From Bacteroidota bacterium (GTDB taxonomy: Bacteria > Bacteroidota > Bacteroidia > NS11-12g > UBA9320): a DNA stretch of 64,000 bases. The stretch covers positions 62,001-126,000 of the forward strand of contig WGNA01000006.1 in NCBI GenBank assembly GCA_016124755.1. Reading direction: 5' to 3'. A program made the position numbers and the translations under genes. Under the pieces are notes generated by a model, which worked only from the letters and a program-made list of their open reading frames with translations, had not been told where the DNA came from and ran no database searches. Of the stretch, positions 9,569 to 17,798 are shown in pieces. How positions within the stretch are numbered: the first letter of the stretch is position 1; every line of letters starts with the position of its first letter.

Positions 9569-10026
9569 TCAAAAAAAATCGGGAGAGAAGTTTATCCCGA
9601 AATCACTTCGGGGATCATGATTCCCCATTAACGGTTCATCATTTCTAAATGCTTTAACGGATTTCTTACAGAATTACCGCTGATTAATTGATGAGTTAAT
9701 TTCGTTAATTTTAAATGTTTCTCCGCATAATTACACCAACTGTGGTTCGTATTAACAGTGCAAAATGAATCGTGCGAAGCGGATCTTAAAACAAGAATAG
9801 GATCGCATTGGTGGCCGTCGGAAATGCGGGAATTTGTCATTAGGAAGAAAATCGGGAAAGTGCTTGACAGCTTTCTTTTCGACTTGATTTTTTGCTTACT
9901 TTTTTATCAAGAAAAAAGTGAGAGGAAAAGAGATTTTTCATCGATCCTTAAATCGATTCGCAATTCTGGTGTTTCCAAACGGAGAAACATTTAATTATAT
10001 TCCCGTAACTTCTGTTAAACGACCTA
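9569..10026. other. Intergenic gap with an A/T hairpin
   Basis: No convincing gene is seen. A hairpin at about 9896-9923 pairs ACTTTTTT with AAAAAAGT around ATCAAG. Short reading frames on both strands here have atypical composition and no relatives that I recognise, so I do not call them. The promoter of the next gene is probably close to 10000. Confidence 0.45.
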
Positions 10027-10437
10027 ATGAAAAAGCAAGAACTAATTCAATATGCCGCTCAGGAATTAATGAATAAAGGCAACATAGATGTGATTCCAGA
10101 GATCTTTAATCCATCGTATGTTGCACACGCAGGTAATAAAAAATATTCGGGTCATGAGTTTCTGAGACGCTGGACAAAACAACTTCACAAGGCCATTACA
10201 GAAATTAAAGTGCAACATCTTGATTTTCTGATGGAGGATGAAAATAGCATCACATGGCAACGCTCCTTGTCAGGAAAACACTTAAAGGATTTACGGGGAA
10301 TTCCGGCCTCCGGGAAAAAAGTTCGCTGGACGGAAATGGTGGTGAGCCGGTTTCAAAAAGATATGATTGCCGAGGAGTGGGTAGTGTCGGAGTTAGCCGG
10401 GGAGTTGATGTTGAGGCAACCTATACAAAATCATTAA
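10027..10437 (+). CDS. SnoaL-like (NTF2-fold) ester cyclase family protein
   Basis: A 136-residue single-domain protein. It resembles SnoaL-like polyketide cyclases, which share the NTF2 fold: an N-terminal helix with NKGNIDVIPEIFNPSYVAH, the middle strand pattern ITWQRSLSGKH, and PASGKKVRWTEMVVSRF, where the family usually has PPTGK followed by a polar strand. In bacteria such proteins often have unknown small-molecule substrates, and no cyclisation substrate can be inferred here. The next gene, a lipoprotein, starts 38 bases downstream. Confidence 0.75.
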   Translation: MKKQELIQYAAQELMNKGNIDVIPEIFNPSYVAHAGNKKYSGHEFLRRWTKQLHKAITEIKVQHLDFLMEDENSITWQRSLSGKHLKDLRGIPASGKKVRWTEMVVSRFQKDMIAEEWVVSELAGELMLRQPIQNH

Positions 10438-10475
10438 AGAACGATTCGAGGCATGTGCAAATCAATAAATCAATC

Positions 10476-11363
10476 TTGAAAAAAAATATCTCATTTCTGT
10501 TAATTTTAATGATCTCTTGTAATAAAGAACCGGAATTAGGCGGAGTATGGCTGTGCTACAGCGTTCCCGATGAGGAAACAAGAGTTCATAAAGATGCGCT
10601 GGTCGCGGTGGATTTTGAGCCGGATCAGTTCATAATTCTTCGAATACAGGTATATCGGGATTCGCCGTCTTTTATTCTCGATACATTTCCGTTAAACCAA
10701 TTAAAAGAGGGTTTTCAATTGGAGGATCATACGTTTCGAATGATTAATAAGAAAGGTGTTCCAACCCTTATTTCCGATCAGGAAGATTTTTATTTTACCC
10801 TGGAAATGCCCGATAAATTCAAATCAAATATTACCGAACTTCCTTCTGCTAAATATGATTATCAAGAAGAGTGTTTCCAAATGATTTCTCCGAATGTGAT
10901 TGCTAAATGTAACCAGCCCGGTTTAGTTCACAAATACGAATTTATTACGTTTAAGGATTTGACGTTTGCAAGGGATCTTATTCAACATCAGGTATTATTC
11001 TTTCAGGAAAAAGAGGGAAATTTTTATGTGAACAGGCTTTGGCCGGCCCGGATTAATTACCATTCCAAATTGATGAAATCGGGAAAGACGAATAATTTAT
11101 TAATGGGTAATTGGATTGAAATTAATGATAGCTCTTTTCCTCCAACAGAGCTCCTGCCATGGGAAATGAGTTTTAATGAGGATTATTCTTTTAATGAAAA
11201 TCGGGATGGTGAATTTATTTGGTTCGAGAATCTTGATAATCTGGTTGTACTAAAAGATTCGGTGAATCGGGTTAAACAAGTGTGGTCTATATCAGAGTTG
11301 GATTCTGCACATTTAAAACTGGATTTTGGTTTTAATGGTGTTGCGGAATTTGAAAGAAATTGA
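10476..11363 (+). CDS. Unknown lipoprotein
   Basis: A 295-residue lipoprotein of unknown function. I placed the start at TTG 10476 because it gives MKKNISFLLILMISC, a typical lipoprotein signal with the lipidated Cys at residue 15; GTG at 10455 is the alternative. The mature part begins NKEPELGGVWLCY, then alternates polar and aromatic residues and repeats a motif like 'GNWIEINDSSFPP', which suggests two related beta-rich (lipocalin-like) halves. I do not recognise the family. It follows the NTF2-like gene closely and may be cotranscribed with it. Confidence 0.7.
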   Translation: MKKNISFLLILMISCNKEPELGGVWLCYSVPDEETRVHKDALVAVDFEPDQFIILRIQVYRDSPSFILDTFPLNQLKEGFQLEDHTFRMINKKGVPTLISDQEDFYFTLEMPDKFKSNITELPSAKYDYQEECFQMISPNVIAKCNQPGLVHKYEFITFKDLTFARDLIQHQVLFFQEKEGNFYVNRLWPARINYHSKLMKSGKTNNLLMGNWIEINDSSFPPTELLPWEMSFNEDYSFNENRDGEFIWFENLDNLVVLKDSVNRVKQVWSISELDSAHLKLDFGFNGVAEFERN

Positions 11364-11414
11364 ATGGCTGTTTCTCTCTATATAATTAAAAATATTTTTA
11401 CAATTAAAAAGAAT

Positions 11415-11452
11415 GAGATCCCGGAACGTTGTCCGGGATGACGGCTCCGTGG
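11415..11452 (+). repeat. Short hairpin repeat, copy 1
   Basis: The stem ATCCCGGA/TCCGGGAT (11418-11439) has a 6-base loop and continues with GATGACGGCTCCGTGG. A second copy in inverse orientation is at 46949-46985. The two match over most of 37-38 bases with a few substitutions. Confidence 0.7.
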
Positions 11453-11594
11453 TAAGCTTCTTCTGTACAGTTGGGTGTCACCAATTGATTGTTCCCGGAG
11501 GAAGATCCGGAAACCGACTTAGGATAAACTTCGTATGAATATTTCCGCACCATAAAGTTATTGGTTGTTGATTCTCTCGAAGGCATTCATCTAC

Positions 11595-11672
11595 AATTCC
11601 CCATTTATGCTGACAATGCCGAACCAAAAAATAATTGGTTCAACTTGTTCTATCAAGGCATTCATCAGTAAT
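11595..11672 (-). repeat. Dispersed intergenic repeat, copy C (inverted)
   Basis: On the minus strand this reads ATTACTGATGAATGCCTT, about 35 variable bases, then GGTTCGGCATTGTCAGCATA. Copies A and B of the same two-part element lie in tandem at 49277-49430. Confidence 0.72.
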
Positions 11673-11720
11673 TGCACGTTTTCTTACCTTCCCGTGTTTC
11701 GTTCTTTGCCTTTTCTCTCG

Positions 11721-11728
11721 TAAGTTTG
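11721..11728 (+). promoter_or_regulatory. Probable -7 promoter box (TAAGTTTG)
   Basis: TAAGTTTG fits TAnnTTTG, 13 bases before the ATG. TTTC, 20 bases upstream, could serve as a weak -33 box. It would drive the TonB-C/ruvX/def/ubiA run. Confidence 0.5.
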
Positions 11729-11741
11729 ACCATCCATCAAC

Positions 11742-12215
11742 ATGAGATTGAGAAACCTTTTTTTACTCCTTTGCTTTTTGAGTGCTTTCGCCTCGCAGGC
11801 TCAGATTACAGTAGACAATCCGAAAGAACCGGATGTGCAAACACTTGATAAACCCGACTCGGTTCTGCTTTCCAAAGAGTTCGAATTTTTTCAGTGTGAT
11901 CAGCGGGCAGAATACAAAGGCGGCGATTCGGCATTAACAGCCTTCATTCAAAACAATGTTGTAATGCCCGATTCAAAAACCGGAATGGTACTCGTTCAGT
12001 TTGTAATCGAAAAAGACGGATCGGTAAGCAATGTTCAGTTGCATCCAAAGAGCAATCAGATTTCCCCGAATCATCATCAGGCGGCAATCGAAGTGGTTCG
12101 CAAAACTTCCGGGAACTGGACTCCGGCAACCTATCAGGGTTTTAATGTTCGTATGAAATACCTTGTGCCGGTTCGGTTTGGATTTACAGACCCGAATCTC
12201 CCGAAAGGAAACTAA
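11742..12215 (+). CDS. Secreted TonB C-terminal domain protein
   Basis: A 157-residue protein with a signal peptide ending ASQAQ and, from about residue 60, a TonB C-terminal-like fold: VLVQFVIEKDGSVSNVQL, then AAIEVVRKTSGNWTPATYQG, then MKYLVPVRFGF. True TonB proteins carry a membrane helix and a Pro-rich linker; this one lacks both and ends with the TonB-C domain. It may therefore act as a periplasmic partner of TonB-like machinery rather than as an energy transducer. A second TonB-C protein follows after 9 bases. The role is unknown. Confidence 0.75.
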   Translation: MRLRNLFLLLCFLSAFASQAQITVDNPKEPDVQTLDKPDSVLLSKEFEFFQCDQRAEYKGGDSALTAFIQNNVVMPDSKTGMVLVQFVIEKDGSVSNVQLHPKSNQISPNHHQAAIEVVRKTSGNWTPATYQGFNVRMKYLVPVRFGFTDPNLPKGN

Positions 12216-12224
12216 GACTATTTC

Positions 12225-12635
12225 ATGCAAAGATTCCGGCTTGTTGGCAACATTCTCATTTCCTTATTTGTTCTGAACTTTTCTTCAGCCTTTACCAATC
12301 GTTACAATCAGGATGTTCCGCTGGAAACGATAGCCCGATTCAAAGGGAAGGATGACGCGTTTTCGAAATTTATTATCAATAAAATACGGGTGCCATCTGA
12401 GATGTATAAAAAATATCCGCACATCGACACGCAGGTTAAGGTGAAGTTCGTGGTGACCAAAGATGGCAAAGTTGAAAATGTTGAAGTGGATCCTTCTTCC
12501 AAGAATGTTGATCCGGTTTTGCAAAACGCAGCGATCACGGTAATTCAAAAAACTTCCGGCAAATGGGAACCCGCAACGCAATTGGGAAAGGCCGTTAGAA
12601 TTCAGATGTCTGTTCCTATTACCTTTAAGTGGTAA
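12225..12635 (+). CDS. Secreted TonB C-terminal domain protein, second copy
   Basis: A 136-residue relative of the preceding gene. It has an N-terminal hydrophobic segment (ILISLFVLNFSSAF) and a TonB-C-like region with VKFVVTKDGKVENVEVD, AAITVIQKTSGKWEPATQLG and RIQMSVPITFKW. The matching motif order implies tandem duplication, with divergence. No membrane anchor beyond the signal region is seen. ruvX begins at 12638, three bases after its stop, so these genes are probably one transcription unit. Confidence 0.75.
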   Translation: MQRFRLVGNILISLFVLNFSSAFTNRYNQDVPLETIARFKGKDDAFSKFIINKIRVPSEMYKKYPHIDTQVKVKFVVTKDGKVENVEVDPSSKNVDPVLQNAAITVIQKTSGKWEPATQLGKAVRIQMSVPITFKW

Positions 12636-12637
12636 AT

Positions 12638-13051
12638 ATGGCCCGAATTCTTGCTATTGATTACGGAGCCAGAAGAGTCGGGCTCGCCGTTACCGATCCG
12701 ATGCAGATTATCGCTTCGGAACTCACCACCGTGTCAACCGAAACGACTTTAGAATACTTGAAAAAATATCTCTCAACAGAACCGGTTGAGTCATTTATTG
12801 TTGGTCAGCCCAGAAGAATGAGCGGCGAGTTATCCGACATCGAATCCGAAATAGTAGTATTTATTACTAAGCTGAAAGAACTGTTTCCAGAGATTCCGGT
12901 TTTCCGGTACGACGAACGTTTCACTTCCAAGATGGCCAGTCGATCGCTCATAGAAAGCGGAGTAAAGAAGAAAGACAGACGTGACAAGTCGAGGTTGGAT
13001 TCTATCAGCGCAACTTTAATTTTGCAGGGCTATTTGCAAAGCAGATTATGA
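12638..13051 (+). CDS. ruvX: Putative pre-16S rRNA nuclease / Holliday junction resolvase YqgF
   Basis: A 137-residue RNase H-fold nuclease of the YqgF/RuvX family, which is involved in 16S rRNA 5' maturation in E. coli. Family motifs are ILAIDYGARRVGLAVTDP at the start (first catalytic Asp), FIVGQPRRMSGELS in the middle, and YDERFTSKMA and DKSRLDSISATLILQGYL near the end. I chose ATG 12638 (MARIL) over GTG 12629. The stop overlaps the def start as ATGA, so the two are likely translationally coupled. Confidence 0.93.
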   Translation: MARILAIDYGARRVGLAVTDPMQIIASELTTVSTETTLEYLKKYLSTEPVESFIVGQPRRMSGELSDIESEIVVFITKLKELFPEIPVFRYDERFTSKMASRSLIESGVKKKDRRDKSRLDSISATLILQGYLQSRL

Positions 13052-13596
13052 TTCTACCCATTCGGGCATACGGCGATCCGGTTCTCCGGAAAAAATGCAG
13101 CGACATCGACAGTGATTATCCGGAACTGGAACAACTTCTCGACAACATGTACCAGACAATGGATTCCAGCAATGGTGTCGGACTCGCAGCTCCGCAGATT
13201 GGTTTGCCGATTCGTTTGTTTGTGATCGACAGCACATCGATGTACGAAAACGAAAAAGACGGAATTCGAACCGAGTTTATCAATGCCGAAATAATTGAAG
13301 AAACCGAACAACCCTGGGCTTTTGAAGAAGGTTGTCTGAGCATTCCGAACATTCGTGAAAATGTGGATCGTCACGCCAGAGTGCGCATGCGGTTTATGGA
13401 TCGCAATTTCAAACAGCACGAACAAACCTTTGATGGAATGACGGCCAGAGTTATTCAACACGAATACGATCACATAGAAGGAATTCTCTTTATCGATCAC
13501 ATTACACCGTTGAAGCGCCGTTTATTAAAAGGCAAACTCACGGATATTTCAAAGGGTAAAGTGTCGGTTGACTACCGGATGAAATTTCCGAAATAA
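13048..13596 (+). CDS. def: Peptide deformylase
   Basis: Removes the formyl group from the initiator Met of new proteins, using a bound metal. The three signature motifs are present in order: GVGLAAPQ (43-50), EEGCLS (metal-ligand Cys at 96) and HEYDH (138-142, two His ligands and the catalytic Glu). At 182 residues it is a normal class I enzyme. The ATG overlaps the ruvX stop by four bases. A UbiA-type gene starts directly after the stop. Confidence 0.96.
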   Translation: MILPIRAYGDPVLRKKCSDIDSDYPELEQLLDNMYQTMDSSNGVGLAAPQIGLPIRLFVIDSTSMYENEKDGIRTEFINAEIIEETEQPWAFEEGCLSIPNIRENVDRHARVRMRFMDRNFKQHEQTFDGMTARVIQHEYDHIEGILFIDHITPLKRRLLKGKLTDISKGKVSVDYRMKFPK

Positions 13597-14463
13597 ATGG
13601 ATCAACCGCATCCACTTCGGGTCTTTCGCCCGTTGAATCTGCTGATCCTGCTGGTGTTGCAGGTAATTACTTTTTACTGGTTGAATTTCGACCGGATTCC
13701 GTCGGATCTGAAGAATGTATATCTGTTTATTTTAATTCTCGGAACTCAGTGCATTGCAGCCGCCGGTTATCTTATAAACGACCATTACGACCGCGAGGCA
13801 GATGCTTTTAACAAACCAAACAAACGACCAATTGAACGTTGGTCGGTGTTGAATGTCTTTATCGTTTACGGTATTTTAAATTTTATCGGATTAACCTGTG
13901 GTTACCTTCTCGGATTCCGATGGTTGATCATCTTTACTGCTGTGGTTGCTTTGCTTTGGTTGTACTCCTTAAAAGCGAAACATCTTCCCATTGCCGGCAA
14001 CCTGATTATTTCCTGGTTCGGAGGATTGAGCGTTTATCTGGTGTATGATGTGTTCGGAACTCAGCAAAGGAATTTCGTTATTTTTTATGCTTTGTTTGCT
14101 GCACTAATTACCTTTTTGAGGGAGCAGGCAAAGGACATCGAAGACATGCAGGGCGATGAACTTGCGGGTTACAAAACACTTCCGATTGTAACAGGTTTTA
14201 GTTTTTCTAAATCCATTCTGTTTATTACAGCTACCTTTATCTGTGCGATGTACATAATGATTCAGTACGATCAGATCGCGCACATGTTTACCGGAAAACT
14301 TTTGCTGATTTACATTGCATACCAACTGTTTTGCATTGCAATACCGATGTTGATTTTGGTTTTTAAAATTCAGATGGCGCGTTCTTCCGCCGATATGAAA
14401 AATGTGAGTTCATTACTCAAATACATCATGGCAACCGGTATGTTGTCGATGCTTTTTTTCTGA
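13597..14463 (+). CDS. UbiA family prenyltransferase
   Basis: A 288-residue integral membrane protein with eight or so hydrophobic segments. It has the two Asp-rich Mg-pyrophosphate motifs of UbiA enzymes: NDHYDREAD (NDxxDxxxD, near residue 61) and REQAKDIEDMQGD near residue 175. UbiA enzymes join prenyl chains to quinone rings or other acceptors. The acceptor here is not clear from sequence; menaquinone, heme or archaeal-type lipid roles exist in the family. It starts on the base after the def stop, so it is in the same operon. Confidence 0.88.
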   Translation: MDQPHPLRVFRPLNLLILLVLQVITFYWLNFDRIPSDLKNVYLFILILGTQCIAAAGYLINDHYDREADAFNKPNKRPIERWSVLNVFIVYGILNFIGLTCGYLLGFRWLIIFTAVVALLWLYSLKAKHLPIAGNLIISWFGGLSVYLVYDVFGTQQRNFVIFYALFAALITFLREQAKDIEDMQGDELAGYKTLPIVTGFSFSKSILFITATFICAMYIMIQYDQIAHMFTGKLLLIYIAYQLFCIAIPMLILVFKIQMARSSADMKNVSSLLKYIMATGMLSMLFF

Positions 14464-14496
14464 AAGAGATTTGTTGATTTACCTCGAGTAATTTTT

Positions 14497-15174
14497 CTAT
14501 TCTTCCAACAAATCCGGGCGCAATTTTAAAGTTCTTTCTAATGCCTGATGATCATTCCACTTTTCGATTTCTGCAAAATTTCCGGACAATAAAATATCCG
14601 GTACCTTCCAACCTCTGTATTCGGCAGGTCTTGTATAAATAGGAGGGGAGAGCAAACCGTCCTGAAAGCTGTCGGTAAGTGCCGAAGTTTCATCTGAAAT
14701 TACTCCGGGAATTAATCGCACCATCGCATCTGAAACAACCGCCGCTGCCAATTCGCCACCGGTTAAAACATAATTGCCAATCGAAATTTCCATCGTAATA
14801 AAATGTTCCCGGATTCGCTGATCAATGCCTTTATAATGTCCGCACAGAATAATGATATTTTCTAAAAGTGATAACCGGTTCGCCGTGGGTTGATCAAATA
14901 ACTTTCCGTCGGGCGTCATATAAATCACTTCATCATAAGTTCTTTCTTTTTGTAGAGATTCAATGCAATTAACAATTGGTTCGATCATCATCACCATTCC
15001 GGCATTGCCTCCGTAAATTTTATCATCAATTTGTTTGTAGTTACCGATGCCGAAATCCCGCAGATTGTGAACATGAATCTGAGCAAGTCCTTTGTCAGAA
15101 GCACGCTTTAAAATGGATTGATTAACGGGCCCGTGAAGAAGTTCCGGAAGTACCGTTATGATGTCGATTCGCAT
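14497..15174 (-). CDS. trmD: tRNA (guanine-37 N1) methyltransferase
   Basis: TrmD methylates G37 next to the anticodon and prevents frameshifting. The 225-residue SPOUT enzyme has the characteristic knot motifs [12 protein letters not shown] (near residue 110) and [12 protein letters not shown] (near 135), followed by the linker [16 protein letters not shown] before the C-terminal helices. It is separate from rplS (24.8 kb), although many genomes keep rpsP-rimM-trmD-rplS together. It converges on the UbiA gene with a 33-base gap. Confidence 0.95.
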   Translation of the reverse strand: MRIDIITVLPELLHGPVNQSILKRASDKGLAQIHVHNLRDFGIGNYKQIDDKIYGGNAGMVMMIEPIVNCIESLQKERTYDEVIYMTPDGKLFDQPTANRLSLLENIIILCGHYKGIDQRIREHFITMEISIGNYVLTGGELAAAVVSDAMVRLIPGVISDETSALTDSFQDGLLSPPIYTRPAEYRGWKVPDILLSGNFAEIEKWNDHQALERTLKLRPDLLEE

Positions 15175-15263
15175 GTTGCAAAATTAAATTAAGCCCGATC
15201 GATATAAAGAATTACGGAGTTTTTAACTCATTAGCAGAAAGGAACTTCCACAAAAAAATTAGC

Positions 15264-15295
15264 AAAAAAAAACCCCGGTACCTAGTACCAGGGTT
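15264..15295 (-). terminator. Strong terminator downstream of dnaN
   Basis: On the minus strand the arms AACCCTGGTAC and GTACCGGGGTT enclose a 3-base loop and are followed by a run of nine Ts. It lies 150 bases past the dnaN stop. Confidence 0.88.
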
Positions 15296-15446
15296 GTGCT
15301 GTTGGCTTTCAGACTCGTTTAAAAGTCTTAGTTCAAAGTAAACCAGTTTCTTGATATACGTATGTCATGAAATAATCAGAAAAGAAAAGTAACAGGCAAC
15401 CTTTTTCAATCTGACACAAACCTGTTTATTCATGACAAAATTCTAA
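15296..15446 (-). other. Possible small RNA or micro-ORF between dnaN and its terminator
   Basis: This is a 150-base stretch on the minus strand between the dnaN stop and a strong terminator. It is either a long 3' untranslated tail or a separate short transcript. It contains one tiny reading frame, 15333-15368, ATG to TGA, coding MTYVYQETGLL. No ribosome-binding site is evident, and I do not recognise it as a known RNA family. The tail length and strong terminator are what make it worth recording. Confidence 0.3.
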
Positions 15447-16574
15447 TCAGACAGAAGTGGAATTTAACATCATCGGCATCACCAACATGAGCAGATCTTC
15501 ACCTTCTTCGTTCTCATCCGGAAGAAGAATTCCTGCGCGGCTTGGTTCCGACATTTCTAATTTCACGTTTACACAATCCATGTTGTTCAGCATGTCGAGA
15601 ACGAGACGGGAGTTAAATCCGATTTCCATATCAACACCGTCGTATTCACACGAAAGTCTCTCGGTAGCTTCATTCGCAAGATCGATGTCTTCTGCAGAAA
15701 TAACCAATTCGCTTCCGCTGATTTTAAGCCGGATCTGATGGGTTGTTTTATTCGAGAAGATGCTGATACGTCGAACACTGTTCAGAAAATCGAGTCGGTT
15801 GATCTGCATCACGTTCGGATTTTTTGCCGGGATAACGGCGTTGTAATCCGGGTAACGCTCGTCGATAAAACGGCAGATCAGGCGCACACCTCCGAAAAGG
15901 AATGATGCATTGGTGTTGTTGTAATCAATCTGAACCGGGAGATCATCATCAGACAGAGTTGATTTCAAAAGATTCAATGCTTTTTTAGGCAGAATGAAAT
16001 TTTGTTCAACTCCGGGCTTCACATCTTTACGGGTGAGTTTTACCAATCGATTGGCATCGGTTGCCACAAAGTTCACCTGCTCTTCGCTCAACTGAACATA
16101 AACACCAGTAAGGTTGAGTCGCAGATCATCTGTTCCGGTTGCGAAAATGGTTTTGGAAATGCAATTCAAAAGAACTCCGGAAGGCAATGTTAAAGTGGCA
16201 CTTCCATCGATGTCGGGATTTTTGGGGAAATCATTTCCCGGTTGTCCGGCTAATTTGTACCGGCCGTTTTCTGATCGCAGTTCGATACCATTACTTTTTT
16301 CATCTAATGTAAAAGTGATCGGTTGATTCGGAAGTGCTTTTAGCGTATCCATTGTGAGCCGGCTTGGTACGGCGACCATTACATCGGCATCGGCTTCAAC
16401 CTTCAGGCTGGTCGACATGCTCGTTTCCAAATCGGTACTGGTGATGGTGAGAACACCGTCTTTAATGTCGAATAAGAAGTGATCCAAAATGGGTAGGATC
16501 GGTTTCGACGCAATGGTTCCGATAACCTGCTGCAGTTTCTCAAGCAGCGCAGAAGTATTTACGATAAACTTCAT
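15447..16574 (-). CDS. dnaN: DNA polymerase III sliding clamp (beta subunit)
   Basis: The beta clamp encircles DNA and keeps the replicative polymerase on the template. The 375-residue protein shows the three-domain clamp layout: MKFIVNTSALLEKLQQVIG at the N-terminus, VMVAVPSRLTMDTLKALP around residue 65, NFILPKKALNLLKS near 190, and the C-terminal LLMLVMPMML motif. It is not next to dnaA or gyrB here. It diverges from moxR across a 168-base gap that must hold both promoters. Confidence 0.96.
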   Translation of the reverse strand: MKFIVNTSALLEKLQQVIGTIASKPILPILDHFLFDIKDGVLTITSTDLETSMSTSLKVEADADVMVAVPSRLTMDTLKALPNQPITFTLDEKSNGIELRSENGRYKLAGQPGNDFPKNPDIDGSATLTLPSGVLLNCISKTIFATGTDDLRLNLTGVYVQLSEEQVNFVATDANRLVKLTRKDVKPGVEQNFILPKKALNLLKSTLSDDDLPVQIDYNNTNASFLFGGVRLICRFIDERYPDYNAVIPAKNPNVMQINRLDFLNSVRRISIFSNKTTHQIRLKISGSELVISAEDIDLANEATERLSCEYDGVDMEIGFNSRLVLDMLNNMDCVNVKLEMSEPSRAGILLPDENEEGEDLLMLVMPMMLNSTSV

Positions 16575-16742
16575 TCCTTTTTCAGTTACTGTATTGTCTG
16601 GCGAAATTATACCAAGCCGCTATAAAATTGACAACTCATGTGAATAAGTTGATTTCTATGTATAAAGAATTTGGTGCGGATGGCACTTCGCAGAATTCAG
16701 CAGATAGAAATCCGGAAGTATTATATTTCCGAACTGTAAACT

Positions 16743-17798
16743 ATGTCTATGGAAGAAAGGGAAGAAGCCGCTGATATGCCGGTAGAAAATACAACCGGAG
16801 AAACAAACACAACAGAGGAAATAAAGGCGTCTGTTTCGGCAGTAGATCACGAGCTTGATCAATTACTGAAAGTTTGCGGACAAATCAGAACCGAATTGGG
16901 GAAGGTAATTGTTGGGCAGACCGAGATGATGGATCTTATGTTAATGGCACTTTTAGTCCGGGGTCATCTGTTATTGGAAGGTGTACCGGGAGTGGCAAAA
17001 ACGTTAACCGCCAAACTCTTCGCCAAAACAATAGATGCGCAATTTTCCAGAATTCAGTTCACACCGGATCTGATGCCCAGCGATATTCTTGGAACAAACG
17101 TTTACAACGCGAAAAATCATGAGTTCGAATTCAAACCCGGACCCATCTTCGCCGATCTTGTTGTTGTGGATGAGATTAACCGCGCCCCGGCCAAAACGCA
17201 GGCAGCCATGTTTGAAGTGATGCAGGAAATTCAGGTTTCGGTTGATGGGGTTACTAGAAAACTCGGAGATTCCTTTATGGTGTTGGCAACGCAAAACCCT
17301 GTAGATAATGAGGGAACCTATAACTTACCGGAAGCCCAACTCGACCGCTTTTTATTTAAGGTAAATATCGACTACCCTACTCCGGAAGAAGAACTCGAAA
17401 TTTTCAAAAGATTTCAAAACGATTTTGATATGCGGGAAGTGGAATCGGTGCAAAAAATTGTTCCGATTGCTACACTCTCTGCCCTCCGCAGAATTGTTGA
17501 GCAAGTGGTAATCAGCGAGGAATTAATCCGCTATATACGCGACATTATTCTCGAAACCAGAAGTACCGGAGATTTGTATCTGGGCGCTTCAACGCGTGCT
17601 GGTATCTGGATGGTAAAAGCTTCCAAAGCCGCCGCCGCAATTGCCGGAAGACGTTTTGTAACTCCCGACGATATACGGCGAATTACCTTCCCGGTACTCA
17701 ACCACCGCATTATTGTTTCACCGCAACGCGAAATGGAAGGAGTAACCTCACACGATATTCTTCAGCAAATTATTGAAAAGGTAGAAGTGCCGAGATAG
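16743..17798 (+). CDS. MoxR-family AAA+ ATPase
   Basis: A 351-residue AAA+ ATPase of the MoxR group, chaperone-like proteins that help assemble or activate protein complexes with VWA-domain partners. The Walker A motif is GVPGVAKT (80-87) and Walker B is LVVVDEINR (139-147). QNPVDNEGTYNLPEAQLDRFL, near 190, is the MoxR sensor region. The first 35 residues are acidic and Thr-rich. The gene is coupled to a DUF58 protein, the usual partner. The batA-E genes often found beside them are absent. Confidence 0.93.
   Translation: MSMEEREEAADMPVENTTGETNTTEEIKASVSAVDHELDQLLKVCGQIRTELGKVIVGQTEMMDLMLMALLVRGHLLLEGVPGVAKTLTAKLFAKTIDAQFSRIQFTPDLMPSDILGTNVYNAKNHEFEFKPGPIFADLVVVDEINRAPAKTQAAMFEVMQEIQVSVDGVTRKLGDSFMVLATQNPVDNEGTYNLPEAQLDRFLFKVNIDYPTPEEELEIFKRFQNDFDMREVESVQKIVPIATLSALRRIVEQVVISEELIRYIRDIILETRSTGDLYLGASTRAGIWMVKASKAAAAIAGRRFVTPDDIRRITFPVLNHRIIVSPQREMEGVTSHDILQQIIEKVEVPR

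Larger units (their letters stand above)
11364..11741. other. Intergenic gap holding two dispersed repeats
   Basis: No gene is called. It holds one copy each of two repeats that recur elsewhere in the window: a hairpin repeat at 11415-11452 and the inverted copy of a longer element at 11595-11672. Between them, on the minus strand, is a short stretch reading EVYPKSVSGSSSGNN, which resembles the start of a T9SS sorting domain but has no supporting gene. The promoter of the next gene lies at the right end. Confidence 0.55.

Noticed and set aside
9758-9994. 78-codon plus-strand frame in the gap after tRNA-Leu
   Set aside because: It covers the A/T hairpin, has an abnormal composition and matches no family; a non-coding gap is more likely.
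13054-13500. 148-codon minus-strand frame inside def
   Set aside because: Antisense shadow of a gene with all three deformylase motifs; no independent support.
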